DNA of 64,000 nt, from NCBI RefSeq assembly GCF_000427425.1, contig NZ_KE386494.1:649886-713885 (forward strand), given 5' to 3'. The DNA is from Caldanaerobius polysaccharolyticus DSM 13641. GTDB taxonomy: Bacteria; Bacillota; Thermoanaerobacteria; Thermoanaerobacterales; Caldanaerobiaceae. This document shows, piece after piece, positions 26,217 through 35,350 of this stretch (the first letter of the stretch is position 1; each line of letters opens with the position of its first letter). The notes beneath the pieces are model-generated. The model did not search any database. It was not told the DNA's origin and worked only from the letters and a program-made list of their open reading frames with translations. Both the position numbers and the translations under genes were made by a program.

Positions 26217-26834
26217 TTAATAGGAAATATATACCCTTCTGCCCTGGACTTTAAGTTTACCGTCAAAATAATATTTTATAGCTTTGGGCAATAGCTTGTG
26301 CTCATGCTGCAAAATCCTCGCCCCAAGGGTTTCAGGAGTATCGTCATCTTTAACGGGAACCGCTTCCTGAAATATTATAGGGCCTGTATCAGTACCAGCG
26401 TCCACGAAGTGCACCGTGCACCCACTTATCTTTACGCCGTATTCTATTGCCGCTTTGTGTACCTTTTCTCCATAGTATCCCTTCCCGCAGAAGGAAGGAA
26501 TAAGAGAAGGATGTATGTTGATAATCCTGCCTTGAAATCTATCTACAAATTCACTGCTCAGTATGGTCAAAAAACCCGCCAATACCACCAGGTCGGGTTG
26601 ATAACCCGCTACTGTATCCAAAAGCTCCTTGTTAAATTTTTCTCTTCCCAGCTCTTTTCGGGACAAGCAAAGGGCCTGTATGCCGTTTAAACGGGCTCTC
26701 TCCAGCGCATAAGCCTCGGGTCTGTCAGATATTACTGCTGCTATTTCTACGTTAAGGTAACCGGATTTAACGCTGTCAATAATGGCCTGAAGATTAGTTC
26801 CTCCCCCAGAAACCAATACCACCACTCTATTCAT
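26217..26834 (-). CDS. purN: Phosphoribosylglycinamide formyltransferase (folate-dependent)
   Basis: 205 aa. VVLVSGGGTNLQAIID at the start binds GAR; INIHPSLIPSF and HFVDAGTDTGPII carry the catalytic Asn/His/Asp set. It uses 10-formyl-tetrahydrofolate, so this pathway relies on folate rather than PurT. Its ATG overlaps the purM stop by four bases. Confidence 0.97.
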   Translation of the reverse strand: MNRVVVLVSGGGTNLQAIIDSVKSGYLNVEIAAVISDRPEAYALERARLNGIQALCLSRKELGREKFNKELLDTVAGYQPDLVVLAGFLTILSSEFVDRFQGRIINIHPSLIPSFCGKGYYGEKVHKAAIEYGVKISGCTVHFVDAGTDTGPIIFQEAVPVKDDDTPETLGARILQHEHKLLPKAIKYYFDGKLKVQGRRVYISY

Positions 26835-27847
26835 ATCTCTACACCTTTCCTGTCAGTCACGACGCCGATCATATAAGCATCTTCGCCCTTGGATTTTAAC
26901 GCCTTTATCAAATCGTCAGCTTTGTCAGGGGCTACTGCCAAAACCATCCCAATACCCATGTTAAAAGTCCTGTACATCTCTTCGTAAGGTATATCTCCTA
27001 ATTTTTTGACAAATTCGAACACAGGGGGCACAGCGTATGAACTTTTAAAAATCTTCACCCCCAGCCCTTCAGGGATCATCCTGGGGATGTTGTCAATAAA
27101 GCCTCCCCCTGTTATGTGAGCCATTCCCTTTATTTCATAGTTCATGGATCTGATCATTTTCAGTATCTTCACGTATATCCTGGTAGGCCTTATAAGCTCT
27201 TCTCCTAAAGTAGTACCTAGCTCTGGTATATAGTCGTACACAGAATAGCGGTTGAGATTAAAGAGGACGTGCCTTACTAATGTATACCCATTGCTGTGAA
27301 GCCCGCTGGAAGGCAATCCTATAAGGGCATCTCCAATTTTTATATTCGCGCCATCGATTATATTATCTCTTTCCACCGCTCCTACGCAAAAGCCCACCAG
27401 ATCATAATCTCCTTCCGAGTAAATACCTGGAAGTTCTGCCGTTTCGCCTCCTATTAAGGCGCATTCAGCTTGCCTGCACCCTTCAGCGACGCCTTTTACT
27501 ATCTCAGCTACCAGCTCAGCCTTTAACCTGCCTATGCCTATATAATCCAGGAAAAAAAGGGGTTGTGCTCCTTGGCAAACCACATCATTGGCACACATAG
27601 CTACGCAGTCAATGCCTACGGTATCGTGCTTGTCCAGCATCTGAGCTATTTTGAGCTTTGTCCCAACTCCATCAGTACCCGAAACCATGACAGGGTTCTT
27701 GTAGCCTTTCAGCGCAAACAGGCCGCCAAATCCACCTATTTCACCTATAACTCCCTCCACCGACGTGGAGCGAACGTAGTCCTTTATGAGCTCCACTGCC
27801 CTATTGCCCTCATCTATGTTAACCCCCGCTTCTTTATAATCAGCCAT
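26831..27847 (-). CDS. purM: Phosphoribosylformylglycinamidine cyclo-ligase
   Basis: 338 aa from the ATG giving [12 protein letters not shown]; six more codons upstream are open but the ribosome site GCGGGGG favours this start. Marks include VSGTDGVGTKL, CANDVVCQGA, GETAELPGIY and HITGGGFIDN. It makes AIR from FGAM with ATP. Its first bases overlap the end of purF. Confidence 0.96.
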   Translation of the reverse strand: MADYKEAGVNIDEGNRAVELIKDYVRSTSVEGVIGEIGGFGGLFALKGYKNPVMVSGTDGVGTKLKIAQMLDKHDTVGIDCVAMCANDVVCQGAQPLFFLDYIGIGRLKAELVAEIVKGVAEGCRQAECALIGGETAELPGIYSEGDYDLVGFCVGAVERDNIIDGANIKIGDALIGLPSSGLHSNGYTLVRHVLFNLNRYSVYDYIPELGTTLGEELIRPTRIYVKILKMIRSMNYEIKGMAHITGGGFIDNIPRMIPEGLGVKIFKSSYAVPPVFEFVKKLGDIPYEEMYRTFNMGIGMVLAVAPDKADDLIKALKSKGEDAYMIGVVTDRKGVEI

Positions 27848-29264
27848 AACAAACCCCCGCTTCAAACTTAAATTTGCTGCCTTCTTCAGGCACTTTTATG
27901 GGGTAGTTGCCGTCAAAACAACCTGTGCAAAAACCCACGTGATCAAAACAGCTCAGCAAGCCATCTATACTGAGGTAGCCAAGGCTATCCGCTCCTATCA
28001 TCTTTCTTATATCCTCTACAGACGCCTTTGATCCTATAAGCTCTTTTCTAGATGGGGTATCGATGCCAAAGTAACATGGAAATTTTACAGGAGGCGCGCT
28101 TATCCTTAAATGCACTTCCTTCGCCCCAGCACTTCTCAACATAGAAACAAGCCTTTTGCTGGTAGTTCCCCTTACAATGGAATCATCTACCAGAACAATC
28201 CTCTTGCCTCTTATACTTTCAGCCAGGACGTTTAACTTGAGCCTAACAGCGATCTCCCTGTGGGCTTGATCCGGCTGAATAAACGTCCTTCCCACGTACT
28301 TATTCTTTACAAGCCCTTCTCCGTAAGGAATGCCCGATACCTCAGAATAACCCGACGCAGCCGGAATACCCGAATCGGGGACAGGAACGATCAGATCGGC
28401 ATCTACCGGATACTCCATAGCCAATCTCCTGCCCATCTCGCGCCTTACCGCGTACACGCTGATACCTCTTATGACGCTATCAGGTCTGGAGAAGTATATA
28501 TACTCAAATATGCAGAAAGCCTCCTTTTTTTGCCCTTCCAACGCATACGATTTAATGCCATCCTCACTTACCTCTACTATTTCTCCAGGGCTTACCTCTC
28601 TTATCAACCTGGCACCTATCACGTCAAAGGCACAGCTCTCCGACGCAAAGCAATAAGAATCGTCCAACAATCCGATACACAAAGGCCTCAAGCCATTAGG
28701 GTCTTTTACAGCGTAAAGAGCCTTTTCCGTCATGATCACCAGAGAATAAGCCCCTTTGATCTTTTGCATGGCCATTTTTACAGCTTCCACCATGCCCTTC
28801 GTTATATACCTAGCTATTAGGTGTACGATGATCTCTGTGTCGGTAGACGTCTGAAAAATGCTACCACTTTCCTCCAGCTCTTTTCTCAACTCATCGGCAT
28901 TGACGAGATTGCCGTTATGTGCCAATGCTAGGTAGCCATTTCTATACCTCACCACAATGGGCTGGGCATTGTAAATCTGGTTTAACCCCGTAGTGGAATA
29001 GCGCACGTGGCCTATCGCTACGCGCCCTCTCAACTCAGAGATATTCTTGTCGTTGAAGACCTCTGTCACCAACCCATTGCCCTTGTGGTAGTCTATAATT
29101 TTACCATTGGAAATAGCGATGCCTGCGCTCTCCTGTCCTCTGTGTTGCAGAGCATGAAGGGCGTAATACGTAATCCTAGCTGTATCATGGCCATTGATGT
29201 CATATATGCCAAATACGCCGCACTCTTCTTTCAGCCCATTATACTGCTGATTTTTCCTCTCCAT
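27840..29264 (-). CDS. purF: Amidophosphoribosyltransferase
   Basis: 474 aa. A propeptide of about 13 residues precedes the nucleophile in [14 protein letters not shown] and HNGNL belong to the glutaminase; [13 protein letters not shown] is the PRPP site. Cysteines in [14 protein letters not shown] and [12 protein letters not shown] fit the [4Fe-4S] cluster of Bacillus-type PurF, which makes the enzyme oxygen sensitive. First committed step of purine synthesis, using PRPP, a ligand of the operon's riboswitch. It starts within the last 34 bases of purL. Confidence 0.96.
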   Translation of the reverse strand: MERKNQQYNGLKEECGVFGIYDINGHDTARITYYALHALQHRGQESAGIAISNGKIIDYHKGNGLVTEVFNDKNISELRGRVAIGHVRYSTTGLNQIYNAQPIVVRYRNGYLALAHNGNLVNADELRKELEESGSIFQTSTDTEIIVHLIARYITKGMVEAVKMAMQKIKGAYSLVIMTEKALYAVKDPNGLRPLCIGLLDDSYCFASESCAFDVIGARLIREVSPGEIVEVSEDGIKSYALEGQKKEAFCIFEYIYFSRPDSVIRGISVYAVRREMGRRLAMEYPVDADLIVPVPDSGIPAASGYSEVSGIPYGEGLVKNKYVGRTFIQPDQAHREIAVRLKLNVLAESIRGKRIVLVDDSIVRGTTSKRLVSMLRSAGAKEVHLRISAPPVKFPCYFGIDTPSRKELIGSKASVEDIRKMIGADSLGYLSIDGLLSCFDHVGFCTGCFDGNYPIKVPEEGSKFKFEAGVCYG

Positions 29265-31429
29265 TGAGACTCAATCTCCTCTACTTTTATATCCACAAGC
29301 CCTTTCCCGTTTACACAGATCTTTAAGCTGCAATCACATACCAAGCCGATGCTCTCTACAGGTACATCGTGCTTCATTGCAATAGCTTTTATCATGTCCA
29401 CATCGCCTTTATCAGCGCTTATCACAACCCTGGACTGGGATTCCCCAAAGAGCAGTGCGTCAGGTCTTATATCTTCTTTTAACTCTATACACGCGCCTTT
29501 TTTACCCGATATACAGCTCTCCGCTATGGTTACCGCCAATCCGCCTTCACTCACATCGTGAGCCGACTTTACCAGCCCAAGTTTTATGACCTCTCGCACA
29601 AACGCCTGCATCCTCTTTTCAAAGTTTAAATCTATATAAGGTACGCTTCCCTTCTCCAAGCCCCATATTTCTTTGAGGTATTCTGATCCACCCAGTTCGC
29701 AGCGATTTTTACCTACCAGCAAAATAATGTCTCCCGAGTCCCTAAAACCTTGAGTGGCAATCCTGCTCAGATCCTCTACAAGCCCCACCATACCTATTAC
29801 CGGGGTGGGATATATGGCTTTTCCCATAGACTCATTGTAAAAACTCACATTCCCACTTATAACAGGTATCTCCAAAACCTCACAGGCCTCTTTTATACCC
29901 AGTATCGCCTCGCGAAACTGCCAGTAAACCTCCTTTTTCTCAGGATTGCCAAAATTCAGGCCATCCGTTATAGCCATGGGAATGGCGCCACTAACCGAAA
30001 GATTCCTCGCCGCCTCTGCTACAGCGATCTTCGCTCCTTCCCTGGGATTGAGATAGCAGTACAATCCATTGCAGTCAATAGTAAGGGCAATGCCTTTGCT
30101 TTTACCTTCTATCCTCAATACCGCAGCGTCTGAACCCGGCGTTACTACTGTATCCGTCCTCACCATGTAATCGTATTGTTTATAAACCCATTCCTTGCTG
30201 CATATATCCAATGCCTCCATAAGTCGCATTAAAACGCTATTGTAATCCACCGGCAGCGGTATGGCATCTACATCCAAGCTGTTTAGCTCATCCTGATACG
30301 CAGGTCTTTGGTACTCCCTCTCATACAAAGGCGCTTCTGCCAGGGATTTCGCAGGCACCCTTGCCACGACCTCACCTTTGTCCTTTACAGTAAGCATACC
30401 GTCGTCGGTTACCACGCCGATAACCGCAGCGTGGAGCCCCCATTTATTGAATATATCTATTACCTCCGGCTCTCTACCTTTCTTTACAACCACCAGCATC
30501 CTCTCCTGAGACTCAGACAACATGATTTCATAAGGCGTCATCCCTGTCTCCCTTTTAGGCACCTTGTCTATATCTATCTCAATGCCCGTCCCAGCTCTCG
30601 CGGCCATTTCACAGCTGGAAGAGGTAATGCCAGCAGCTCCCATATCCTGTATGCCCACAACGGCATCGGATTCAAAAAGCTCAAGACACGCTTCCAGCAA
30701 CAGCTTCTCCATAAAAGGGTCCCCTACCTGCACAGCAGGTCTTTTTTCTTCTGATTTTTCACTTAATTCCTCAGAAGCAAAGCTGGCGCCTCCTATGCCG
30801 TCTCTGCCGGTAGCAGACCCCACCAACATAACAGTATTACCTACTCCACTAGCTACTCCTTTTTTTATCCTGTCTTTTTTCATTATGCCTACGCTCATAG
30901 CGTTGACCAGCGGATTGTCCTTATAGCAGTCATTAAAGTAAACTTCACCGGCTACTGTAGGTATTCCCATACAATTGCCATAATCAGCTATACCTGCCAC
31001 CACACCGCTGAACAGGTACTTCACCCTATCATCGTTTAAATCTCCAAAGCGCAAAGAATTCAAAGACGCTATGGGCCTGGCTCCCATAGTAAATATATCC
31101 CTCAGTATACCTCCAACTCCCGTGGCAGCCCCTTGATAAGGCTCTACAGCAGAAGGGTGGTTGTGGCTTTCCACCTTCATGACTATCGCGTCTCCGTCGC
31201 CGATATCAATAATACCGGCATTTTCACCCGGCCCTTGCAGCACATATGGCCCCTGAGTAGGCAAAAACTTTAACAACGCCCTAGAATTCTTGTAACCGCA
31301 GTGTTCTGACCACATGACGCTGTACATGCCCAGCTCTACTATATTGGGTTCTCTGCCCAATATACTCTTTATCATCTCGTATTCCCTATCAGTAAGGCCC
31401 AGCTTTATCCATATCTTCTCTTGTCCCAT
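29231..31429 (-). CDS. purL: FGAM synthase, large subunit
   Basis: 732 aa from the ATG after TGGGGGA ([10 protein letters not shown]); a 15-codon longer frame lacks support. [13 protein letters not shown], the nucleotide stretch [17 protein letters not shown] and [16 protein letters not shown] are typical of small-type PurL, which works with PurQ and PurS. The complex converts FGAR to FGAM with glutamine and ATP. Confidence 0.96.
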   Translation of the reverse strand: MGQEKIWIKLGLTDREYEMIKSILGREPNIVELGMYSVMWSEHCGYKNSRALLKFLPTQGPYVLQGPGENAGIIDIGDGDAIVMKVESHNHPSAVEPYQGAATGVGGILRDIFTMGARPIASLNSLRFGDLNDDRVKYLFSGVVAGIADYGNCMGIPTVAGEVYFNDCYKDNPLVNAMSVGIMKKDRIKKGVASGVGNTVMLVGSATGRDGIGGASFASEELSEKSEEKRPAVQVGDPFMEKLLLEACLELFESDAVVGIQDMGAAGITSSSCEMAARAGTGIEIDIDKVPKRETGMTPYEIMLSESQERMLVVVKKGREPEVIDIFNKWGLHAAVIGVVTDDGMLTVKDKGEVVARVPAKSLAEAPLYEREYQRPAYQDELNSLDVDAIPLPVDYNSVLMRLMEALDICSKEWVYKQYDYMVRTDTVVTPGSDAAVLRIEGKSKGIALTIDCNGLYCYLNPREGAKIAVAEAARNLSVSGAIPMAITDGLNFGNPEKKEVYWQFREAILGIKEACEVLEIPVISGNVSFYNESMGKAIYPTPVIGMVGLVEDLSRIATQGFRDSGDIILLVGKNRCELGGSEYLKEIWGLEKGSVPYIDLNFEKRMQAFVREVIKLGLVKSAHDVSEGGLAVTIAESCISGKKGACIELKEDIRPDALLFGESQSRVVISADKGDVDMIKAIAMKHDVPVESIGLVCDCSLKICVNGKGLVDIKVEEIESQWRGKISSIMG

Positions 31430-31445
31430 TTTAAGTCCCCCAATC

Positions 31446-32108
31446 CTAAAGGAGATATTCCACAATCGATTCAAAAATCGCTCTTCCGTCTTCTCCTCCC
31501 AGGATGCCCTCAGATACCCTCTCTGGATGGGGCATCATGCCCAACACGTTTTTGCTTTCATTTAGCACCCCTGCGATGCGCTGTACCGAGCCATTTACGT
31601 CCTCCACGTATTGAAATGCTATTAAATTTTTATCCTGAAGCATTTTTACAGTGTCATCATCTGCATAATAATTGCCTTCGCCGTGTGCAATGGGAATACT
31701 GAGCACCTGACCTGATTGGAGTTTACTCGTAAAAGGGGAGTCGGCATTTACCACTTTCACCTGAACGGTATCACAGATGAATTTAAGGTTTTTGTTGCGC
31801 CTCAACACTCCCGGCAACAAACCCGCTTCAGTAAGGATTTGGAAGCCATTGCATATCCCTAATACAGGAACTCCTTTTCTCGCTGCGGCTATAACGCTGT
31901 CCATAACAGGGGAAAATCTTGCAATAGCCCCTGCCCTCAGATAATCTCCATAGGAGAATCCACCGGGAAGCACGATAAGATCCAAATCATCTATGTCGGT
32001 CTCTTTGTGCCAAACATACCTGGTATCGACAGATAATACGTCTTTTAACACGTGGTAACAATCTATATCGCAGTTGGACCCTGGAAAAACCACCACACCC
32101 GCTCTCAT
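31446..32108 (-). CDS. purQ: FGAM synthase, glutaminase subunit
   Basis: 220 aa from ATG at 32108, spaced five bases from GAGGTG; a GTG two codons earlier overlaps the purS stop. Class I glutamine amidotransferase: [33 protein letters not shown] with the nucleophile Cys, and MMPHPER with the catalytic His. Supplies ammonia to PurL. Confidence 0.97.
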   Translation of the reverse strand: MRAGVVVFPGSNCDIDCYHVLKDVLSVDTRYVWHKETDIDDLDLIVLPGGFSYGDYLRAGAIARFSPVMDSVIAAARKGVPVLGICNGFQILTEAGLLPGVLRRNKNLKFICDTVQVKVVNADSPFTSKLQSGQVLSIPIAHGEGNYYADDDTVKMLQDKNLIAFQYVEDVNGSVQRIAGVLNESKNVLGMMPHPERVSEGILGGEDGRAIFESIVEYLL

Positions 32109-32110
32109 GA

Positions 32111-32356
32111 TCACACCTCCGCTATCTCAAAGGTGTAATCCTCAATGACCGGATTTGAAAGCAGCTTATCGCACATCTCCTTAACTTTTTTGCAAGCCAC
32201 CTGTGCATCGCTTTCTTTGATCACAACCTCAATGTATTTGCCTACCCTCACATCCTCTACGGTAGTAAAACCCAGCGTCTGGAGGGAACCTTTTATAGCC
32301 TGCCCCTGAGGGTCAGATATACCTTTTTTCAACGTCACTTTTATCTTCGCTATCAT
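32111..32356 (-). CDS. purS: FGAM synthase subunit PurS
   Basis: 81 aa from the ATG in GGAGGGAGAAAATG ([12 protein letters not shown]). [20 protein letters not shown] and VRVGKYIEV are characteristic. A small bridging protein that holds PurL and PurQ together. Ends one to two bases before purQ. Confidence 0.96.
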   Translation of the reverse strand: MIAKIKVTLKKGISDPQGQAIKGSLQTLGFTTVEDVRVGKYIEVVIKESDAQVACKKVKEMCDKLLSNPVIEDYTFEIAEV

Positions 32357-32367
32357 TTTCTCCCTCC

Positions 32368-33075
32368 TCACTCACCGGTTACCCTTTTTAAGACCTCATA
32401 ATACGCTTCTTCCACGCCTCCCATGTCCCTTCTGAACCTGTCTTTATCCAGTTTTTCCATGGTATTCGCATCCCAGAACCTGCACGTATCAGGCGAGATT
32501 TCATCAGCCAGGACAACTTTATCCTTATATTTTCCAAACTCCAGCTTAAAGTCCGCTAAAATAATGCCCTTTTTTATCAGATACTCCGAAAGCACATTGT
32601 TGATTTTAAGCGAATACTCCTTAACAACCCTTATTTCCTCTTCTGTAGCCAATCCCATAGCTCTTATGTGATCTTCGTTTATAAAGGGGTCCCCCAATTC
32701 GTCATTTTTGTAGCAGAATTCCACAACGGTACAGGCCAGCTTAGTCCCCTCTTTTATGCCCAATCTCTTAGAAAGGCTACCTGCCGCATAGTTTCTTATC
32801 AGCACTTCAATAGGAAGGATTTTTACGGCTTTGACGAGCATTTCCCTTTCAGATAGCAGTTTTTCAAAATGGGTAGGAATACCGTTGTCCTCAAGAATCT
32901 TAAAGAAAAACGCCGACATGTTATTGTTTACTATCCCTTTGTTAATTATGGTACCTTTTTTCTGCCCATTAAAGGCCGTAGCGTCGTCTTTGTAATCCAC
33001 AACATAAAGATCGGGGTTATCAGTCCTATACACCTTTTTCGCCTTTCCCTCATACAGCATATCCAGCTTTTTCAT
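32368..33075 (-). CDS. purC: SAICAR synthase
   Basis: 235 aa, start after [36 protein letters not shown]... shape (seen as [18 protein letters not shown]) and [12 protein letters not shown] are family marks. Joins aspartate to CAIR. The purB lyase for the next step is not in the window. Confidence 0.97.
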   Translation of the reverse strand: MKKLDMLYEGKAKKVYRTDNPDLYVVDYKDDATAFNGQKKGTIINKGIVNNNMSAFFFKILEDNGIPTHFEKLLSEREMLVKAVKILPIEVLIRNYAAGSLSKRLGIKEGTKLACTVVEFCYKNDELGDPFINEDHIRAMGLATEEEIRVVKEYSLKINNVLSEYLIKKGIILADFKLEFGKYKDKVVLADEISPDTCRFWDANTMEKLDKDRFRRDMGGVEEAYYEVLKRVTGE

Positions 33076-33567
33076 TTAAAACACCTCTTTCTTAATTTCC
33101 TCATCCTTTTTTGCCACATCCTGTGCCATCTTGTCCCTGTAAGCCACAACCTTTTTAGATAATTCAGGATACTTTAAGGCCAATATCTGCACAGCTAAAA
33201 GCGCCGCATTTTCAGCACCGTCAATAGCCACTGTGGCTACAGGCACCCCTTTGGGCATCTCGACCATAGAAAGCAGTGAATCAAGGCCGTCTAAAGTTGA
33301 GGATTTTACAGGAACGCCTATCACAGGCAATGTGGTCATAGCAGCCAGAACACCGGCCAGATGAGCTGCTTTACCCGCTGCAGCGATTATTACCTCATAG
33401 CCCTTACCTACAGCGTTTTTAGCAAAATCACTAGCTATATCCGGAGTCCTATGGGCTGATATTATCCTCACGTCAAACTCAACCCCAAATTCTTTTAAGG
33501 TGTTTATGCATTTTTTCATCAAAGGCAAATCCGAATCGCTTCCCATGACAACAGCTACCTTAGGCAT
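33076..33567 (-). CDS. purE: N5-CAIR mutase or AIR carboxylase, class I PurE
   Basis: 163 aa: VVMGSDSDLPLMKKC, ISAHRTPD, AAGKAAHLAGV and GVPVKSSTLDGLDSLLS. The catalytic His in SAHRTP is present. Class I PurE normally needs PurK to make N5-CAIR, but no purK is seen in the operon, so purK is elsewhere or the enzyme carboxylates AIR directly. First biosynthetic gene after pbuG. Confidence 0.95.
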   Translation of the reverse strand: MPKVAVVMGSDSDLPLMKKCINTLKEFGVEFDVRIISAHRTPDIASDFAKNAVGKGYEVIIAAAGKAAHLAGVLAAMTTLPVIGVPVKSSTLDGLDSLLSMVEMPKGVPVATVAIDGAENAALLAVQILALKYPELSKKVVAYRDKMAQDVAKKDEEIKKEVF

Positions 33568-33591
33568 AAAAAACCCTCCTCATTTAACATT

Positions 33592-33617
33592 GAAGTCCGA
33601 TATTTCTATCGGACTTC
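33592..33617 (-). other. Strong hairpin between pbuG and purE
   Basis: GAAGTCCGATA/TATCGGACTTC gives an 11-bp stem with a four-base loop but no T run on either strand. It may partly separate or stabilise the pbuG and purE parts of the message rather than terminate it. Confidence 0.6.
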
Positions 33618-33633
33618 GTTTATACATTTACAA

Positions 33634-34986
33634 TTATGCTTTTAAAAATGCATACCTCAAAACAAACAGGATGGCGAAGATGTACATCATAGGATGCACT
33701 TCTTTAGCTTTTCCCGTAACTATTTTGACAAGAGTATAGAATATAAATCCAGCGGCAATTCCATTGGTTATATTATAAGTAAAAGGCATAAGTACCGCAG
33801 TGGCAAAAGCCGGCAGCGCTTCAGAGAAATCCTCGAAATTGATGTTGGTTATAGCACCTAGCATCAAAACGCCCACAATTATTAAAGCAGGAGCAGTGGC
33901 TTGAGAAGGTACAATACCCACGATAGGTGCGAAAAACAGTGCTAAAACAAACATCGCAGACGTAATTACAGAAGTTAAACCAGTTCGACCTCCAGCGCTT
34001 ATACCCGCTGTGCTCTCCACGTAGGTAGTCACATTGCTTGTACCCAGGAGAGCCCCTATAGATGTAGCTATAGCGTCAGCAAACAACGCCCTGTCCATTT
34101 TAGTTGGAAATCTACTTCCCTTTTTAATCTCCCCATTGGCATCGTCAAACACATTGGTCCTTCGAGCTGTGCCTATAAACGTGCCGATGGTATCAAAGGT
34201 ATCAGCCAAGCTAAATGCTACTATTATAGTTATGACACCTAAAAAGCCTACTTCAGGCCTCAGCAGATGGCTGAAATCCAACTGGAGAAAAGTAGGCGCA
34301 AGGCTAGGAGGCAAAGAGACCACGGCCTCGGGAATCTTTGAAATGCCCATAGGTATACCTATGACAGTAGTTATCAATATACCCAGAAGAATGGCGCCTC
34401 GCACCCTCAAAACCATAAGCAGCGCAGTGATGATAAGACCTATAAGGGTTAAAAGGGTAGTAGGCTTAGAAAAATCACCTAGTTGCACAAGTGTATCCGG
34501 GTTCTTTACCACAAGGCCACCTTCCACAAAGCCTATCAGTGATATGAAAAGCCCGATACCTGCTCCTATAGCGTTTTTTAAGGAGTCAGGAATAGCTTTC
34601 ACGATCATAATGCGCAACTTGGTCACGGTTATTACTATATTGATTATTCCGCACAAAAATACCATGGCCAGCGCAGACTGCCAGGAGTATTTAAGCTGTC
34701 CTACTACATAATAAGTAAAAAACGCATTCATGCCCATGCCTGCCGCCAGCGCGAAAGGCACATTGGCAAATAGGCCCATTATCATAGTGGCCACAATAGC
34801 CGATAAAATAGTGGCTACAAAAACAGCCCCTTTGTCCATACCTGTAGTGCCCAAAATGTTAGGGTTTACAAAGATGATGTAAGCCATGGTGATAAACGTG
34901 GTTATACCTGCTATGACCTCAGTTCTCACCGTTGTCCCATGCTCTTTAAGCTTAAAATACCTGTCCAGAAAACCTCGACTTTCCAC
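33634..34986 (-). CDS. pbuG: Guanine/hypoxanthine permease (NCS2, AzgA/PbuG type)
   Basis: 450 aa from the GTG after GGGGAGGA; further upstream in-frame codons lie inside the riboswitch and are not coding. About 12 to 14 membrane segments. Marks: ITTFITMAYIIFVNPNILG, GMGMNAFFTYYVV, and GTSNVTTYVESTAGISAGGRTG, as in PbuG-type importers. It brings in guanine and hypoxanthine for salvage. It is the first gene behind the tandem riboswitch, so transport and de novo synthesis would be switched together. Confidence 0.92.
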   Translation of the reverse strand: MESRGFLDRYFKLKEHGTTVRTEVIAGITTFITMAYIIFVNPNILGTTGMDKGAVFVATILSAIVATMIMGLFANVPFALAAGMGMNAFFTYYVVGQLKYSWQSALAMVFLCGIINIVITVTKLRIMIVKAIPDSLKNAIGAGIGLFISLIGFVEGGLVVKNPDTLVQLGDFSKPTTLLTLIGLIITALLMVLRVRGAILLGILITTVIGIPMGISKIPEAVVSLPPSLAPTFLQLDFSHLLRPEVGFLGVITIIVAFSLADTFDTIGTFIGTARRTNVFDDANGEIKKGSRFPTKMDRALFADAIATSIGALLGTSNVTTYVESTAGISAGGRTGLTSVITSAMFVLALFFAPIVGIVPSQATAPALIIVGVLMLGAITNINFEDFSEALPAFATAVLMPFTYNITNGIAAGFIFYTLVKIVTGKAKEVHPMMYIFAILFVLRYAFLKA

Positions 34987-35020
34987 TTCAATCCTCCCCT
35001 GATACTTATTTTTAAACCTG

Positions 35021-35072
35021 AAAATAAAAACACCGGACGGATAGATTTCGCGAGTGAAACCTATCCGTCCGG
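35021..35072 (-). terminator. Terminator controlled by the tandem riboswitch
   Basis: CCGGACGGATAG/CTATCCGTCCGG, a 12-bp stem extended above by several more pairs, followed on the minus strand by GTGTTTTTATTTT. The upper strand contains TTTCACTC, which can instead pair with GAGTGAAA at the start of the second aptamer, so the two folds exclude each other. Confidence 0.92.
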
Positions 35073-35176
35073 GCTTTTCTCCCACACCGGTGTGGTATTG
35101 GCATACCTGTACCGCTTGGACCAAACACCCCATCGTTACCCCCAATGGGGCTGGAACCCTAGGTACACTTTCACTC
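35052..35176 (-). ncRNA. PRPP riboswitch aptamer (ykkC class, subtype 2b)
   Basis: The minus strand carries the ykkC core: ACCTAGGGTTCC, then TGGTCCAAGCGGTAC, then GGGAGAAAAGCCCGGA. ykkC RNAs sense guanidine, ppGpp, PRPP or nucleoside diphosphates by subtype. The position directly after a guanine aptamer and before purine genes identifies the PRPP subtype, described in tandem form by Breaker and colleagues. P1 would pair GAGTGAAA (35169-35176) with TTTCACTC (35052-35059). PRPP binding should hold P1 and prevent the terminator, turning the operon on. Subtype is inferred, class is clear. Confidence 0.88.
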
Positions 35177-35240
35177 ATAGTCAGGTAGTTTACGGCAACC
35201 TGGTAGAGACTCTCGAGCCATATTCCCGAGATTATATGAG
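35174..35240 (-). ncRNA. Guanine riboswitch aptamer
   Basis: 67-base purine aptamer on the minus strand: P1 CTCATA/TATGAG, ATAATCTCGGGAATATGGC, the P2-J2/3 core AGTCTCTACC, loop-loop arm GGTTGCCGTAAACTACC, and GACTATG at the end. The C of GACTATG marks guanine rather than adenine recognition (adenine forms have GATTATG). Its P1 3' strand shares the bases GAG at 35174-35176 with the following PRPP aptamer's P1, so guanine binding should block the antiterminator and turn the operon off. Confidence 0.95.
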
Positions 35241-35241
35241 C

Positions 35242-35254
35242 TAATGTTCGTATT
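35242..35254 (-). promoter_or_regulatory. PurBox-like site downstream of the pbuG promoter
   Basis: AATACGAACATTA on the minus strand contains the CGAAC-ATT core of the Firmicute PurR box. It lies about 12-24 bases after the predicted start of transcription, directly before the guanine aptamer. The same 13 bases recur at 35338-35350. Confidence 0.55.
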
Positions 35255-35272
35255 CTGTTGTCTCGCAAGATT

Positions 35273-35301
35273 ATAATAGCAAAAAGTTGTGACAAAGTCA
35301 A
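35273..35301 (-). promoter_or_regulatory. Promoter of the pbuG-pur operon
   Basis: TTGACT (35296-35301), spacer 17, TATTAT (35273-35278) on the minus strand. Transcription would begin near 35266 and enter the guanine aptamer after about 26 bases. Confidence 0.8.
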
Positions 35302-35337
35302 TACGTTTTTTATCAAAATCTCCAATCTTACCGGATT

Positions 35338-35350
35338 AATGTTCGTATTT
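35338..35350 (-). promoter_or_regulatory. Second PurBox-like site, upstream of the pbuG promoter
   Basis: Exact 13-base copy of the site at 35242-35254, in the same orientation, 96 bp apart and just beyond the guaA stop codon. The two flank the promoter; Bacillus PurBoxes instead form a closely spaced inverted pair. Confidence 0.5.

Noticed and set aside
33568-33633. Possible separate riboswitch before purE
   Set aside because: Only a simple hairpin is present, with no aptamer core and no T run.
34987-35325. Extended N-terminus of the purine permease
   Set aside because: The extra 113 codons lie inside the terminator and both aptamers; a GTG with a strong ribosome site gives the normal PbuG start.
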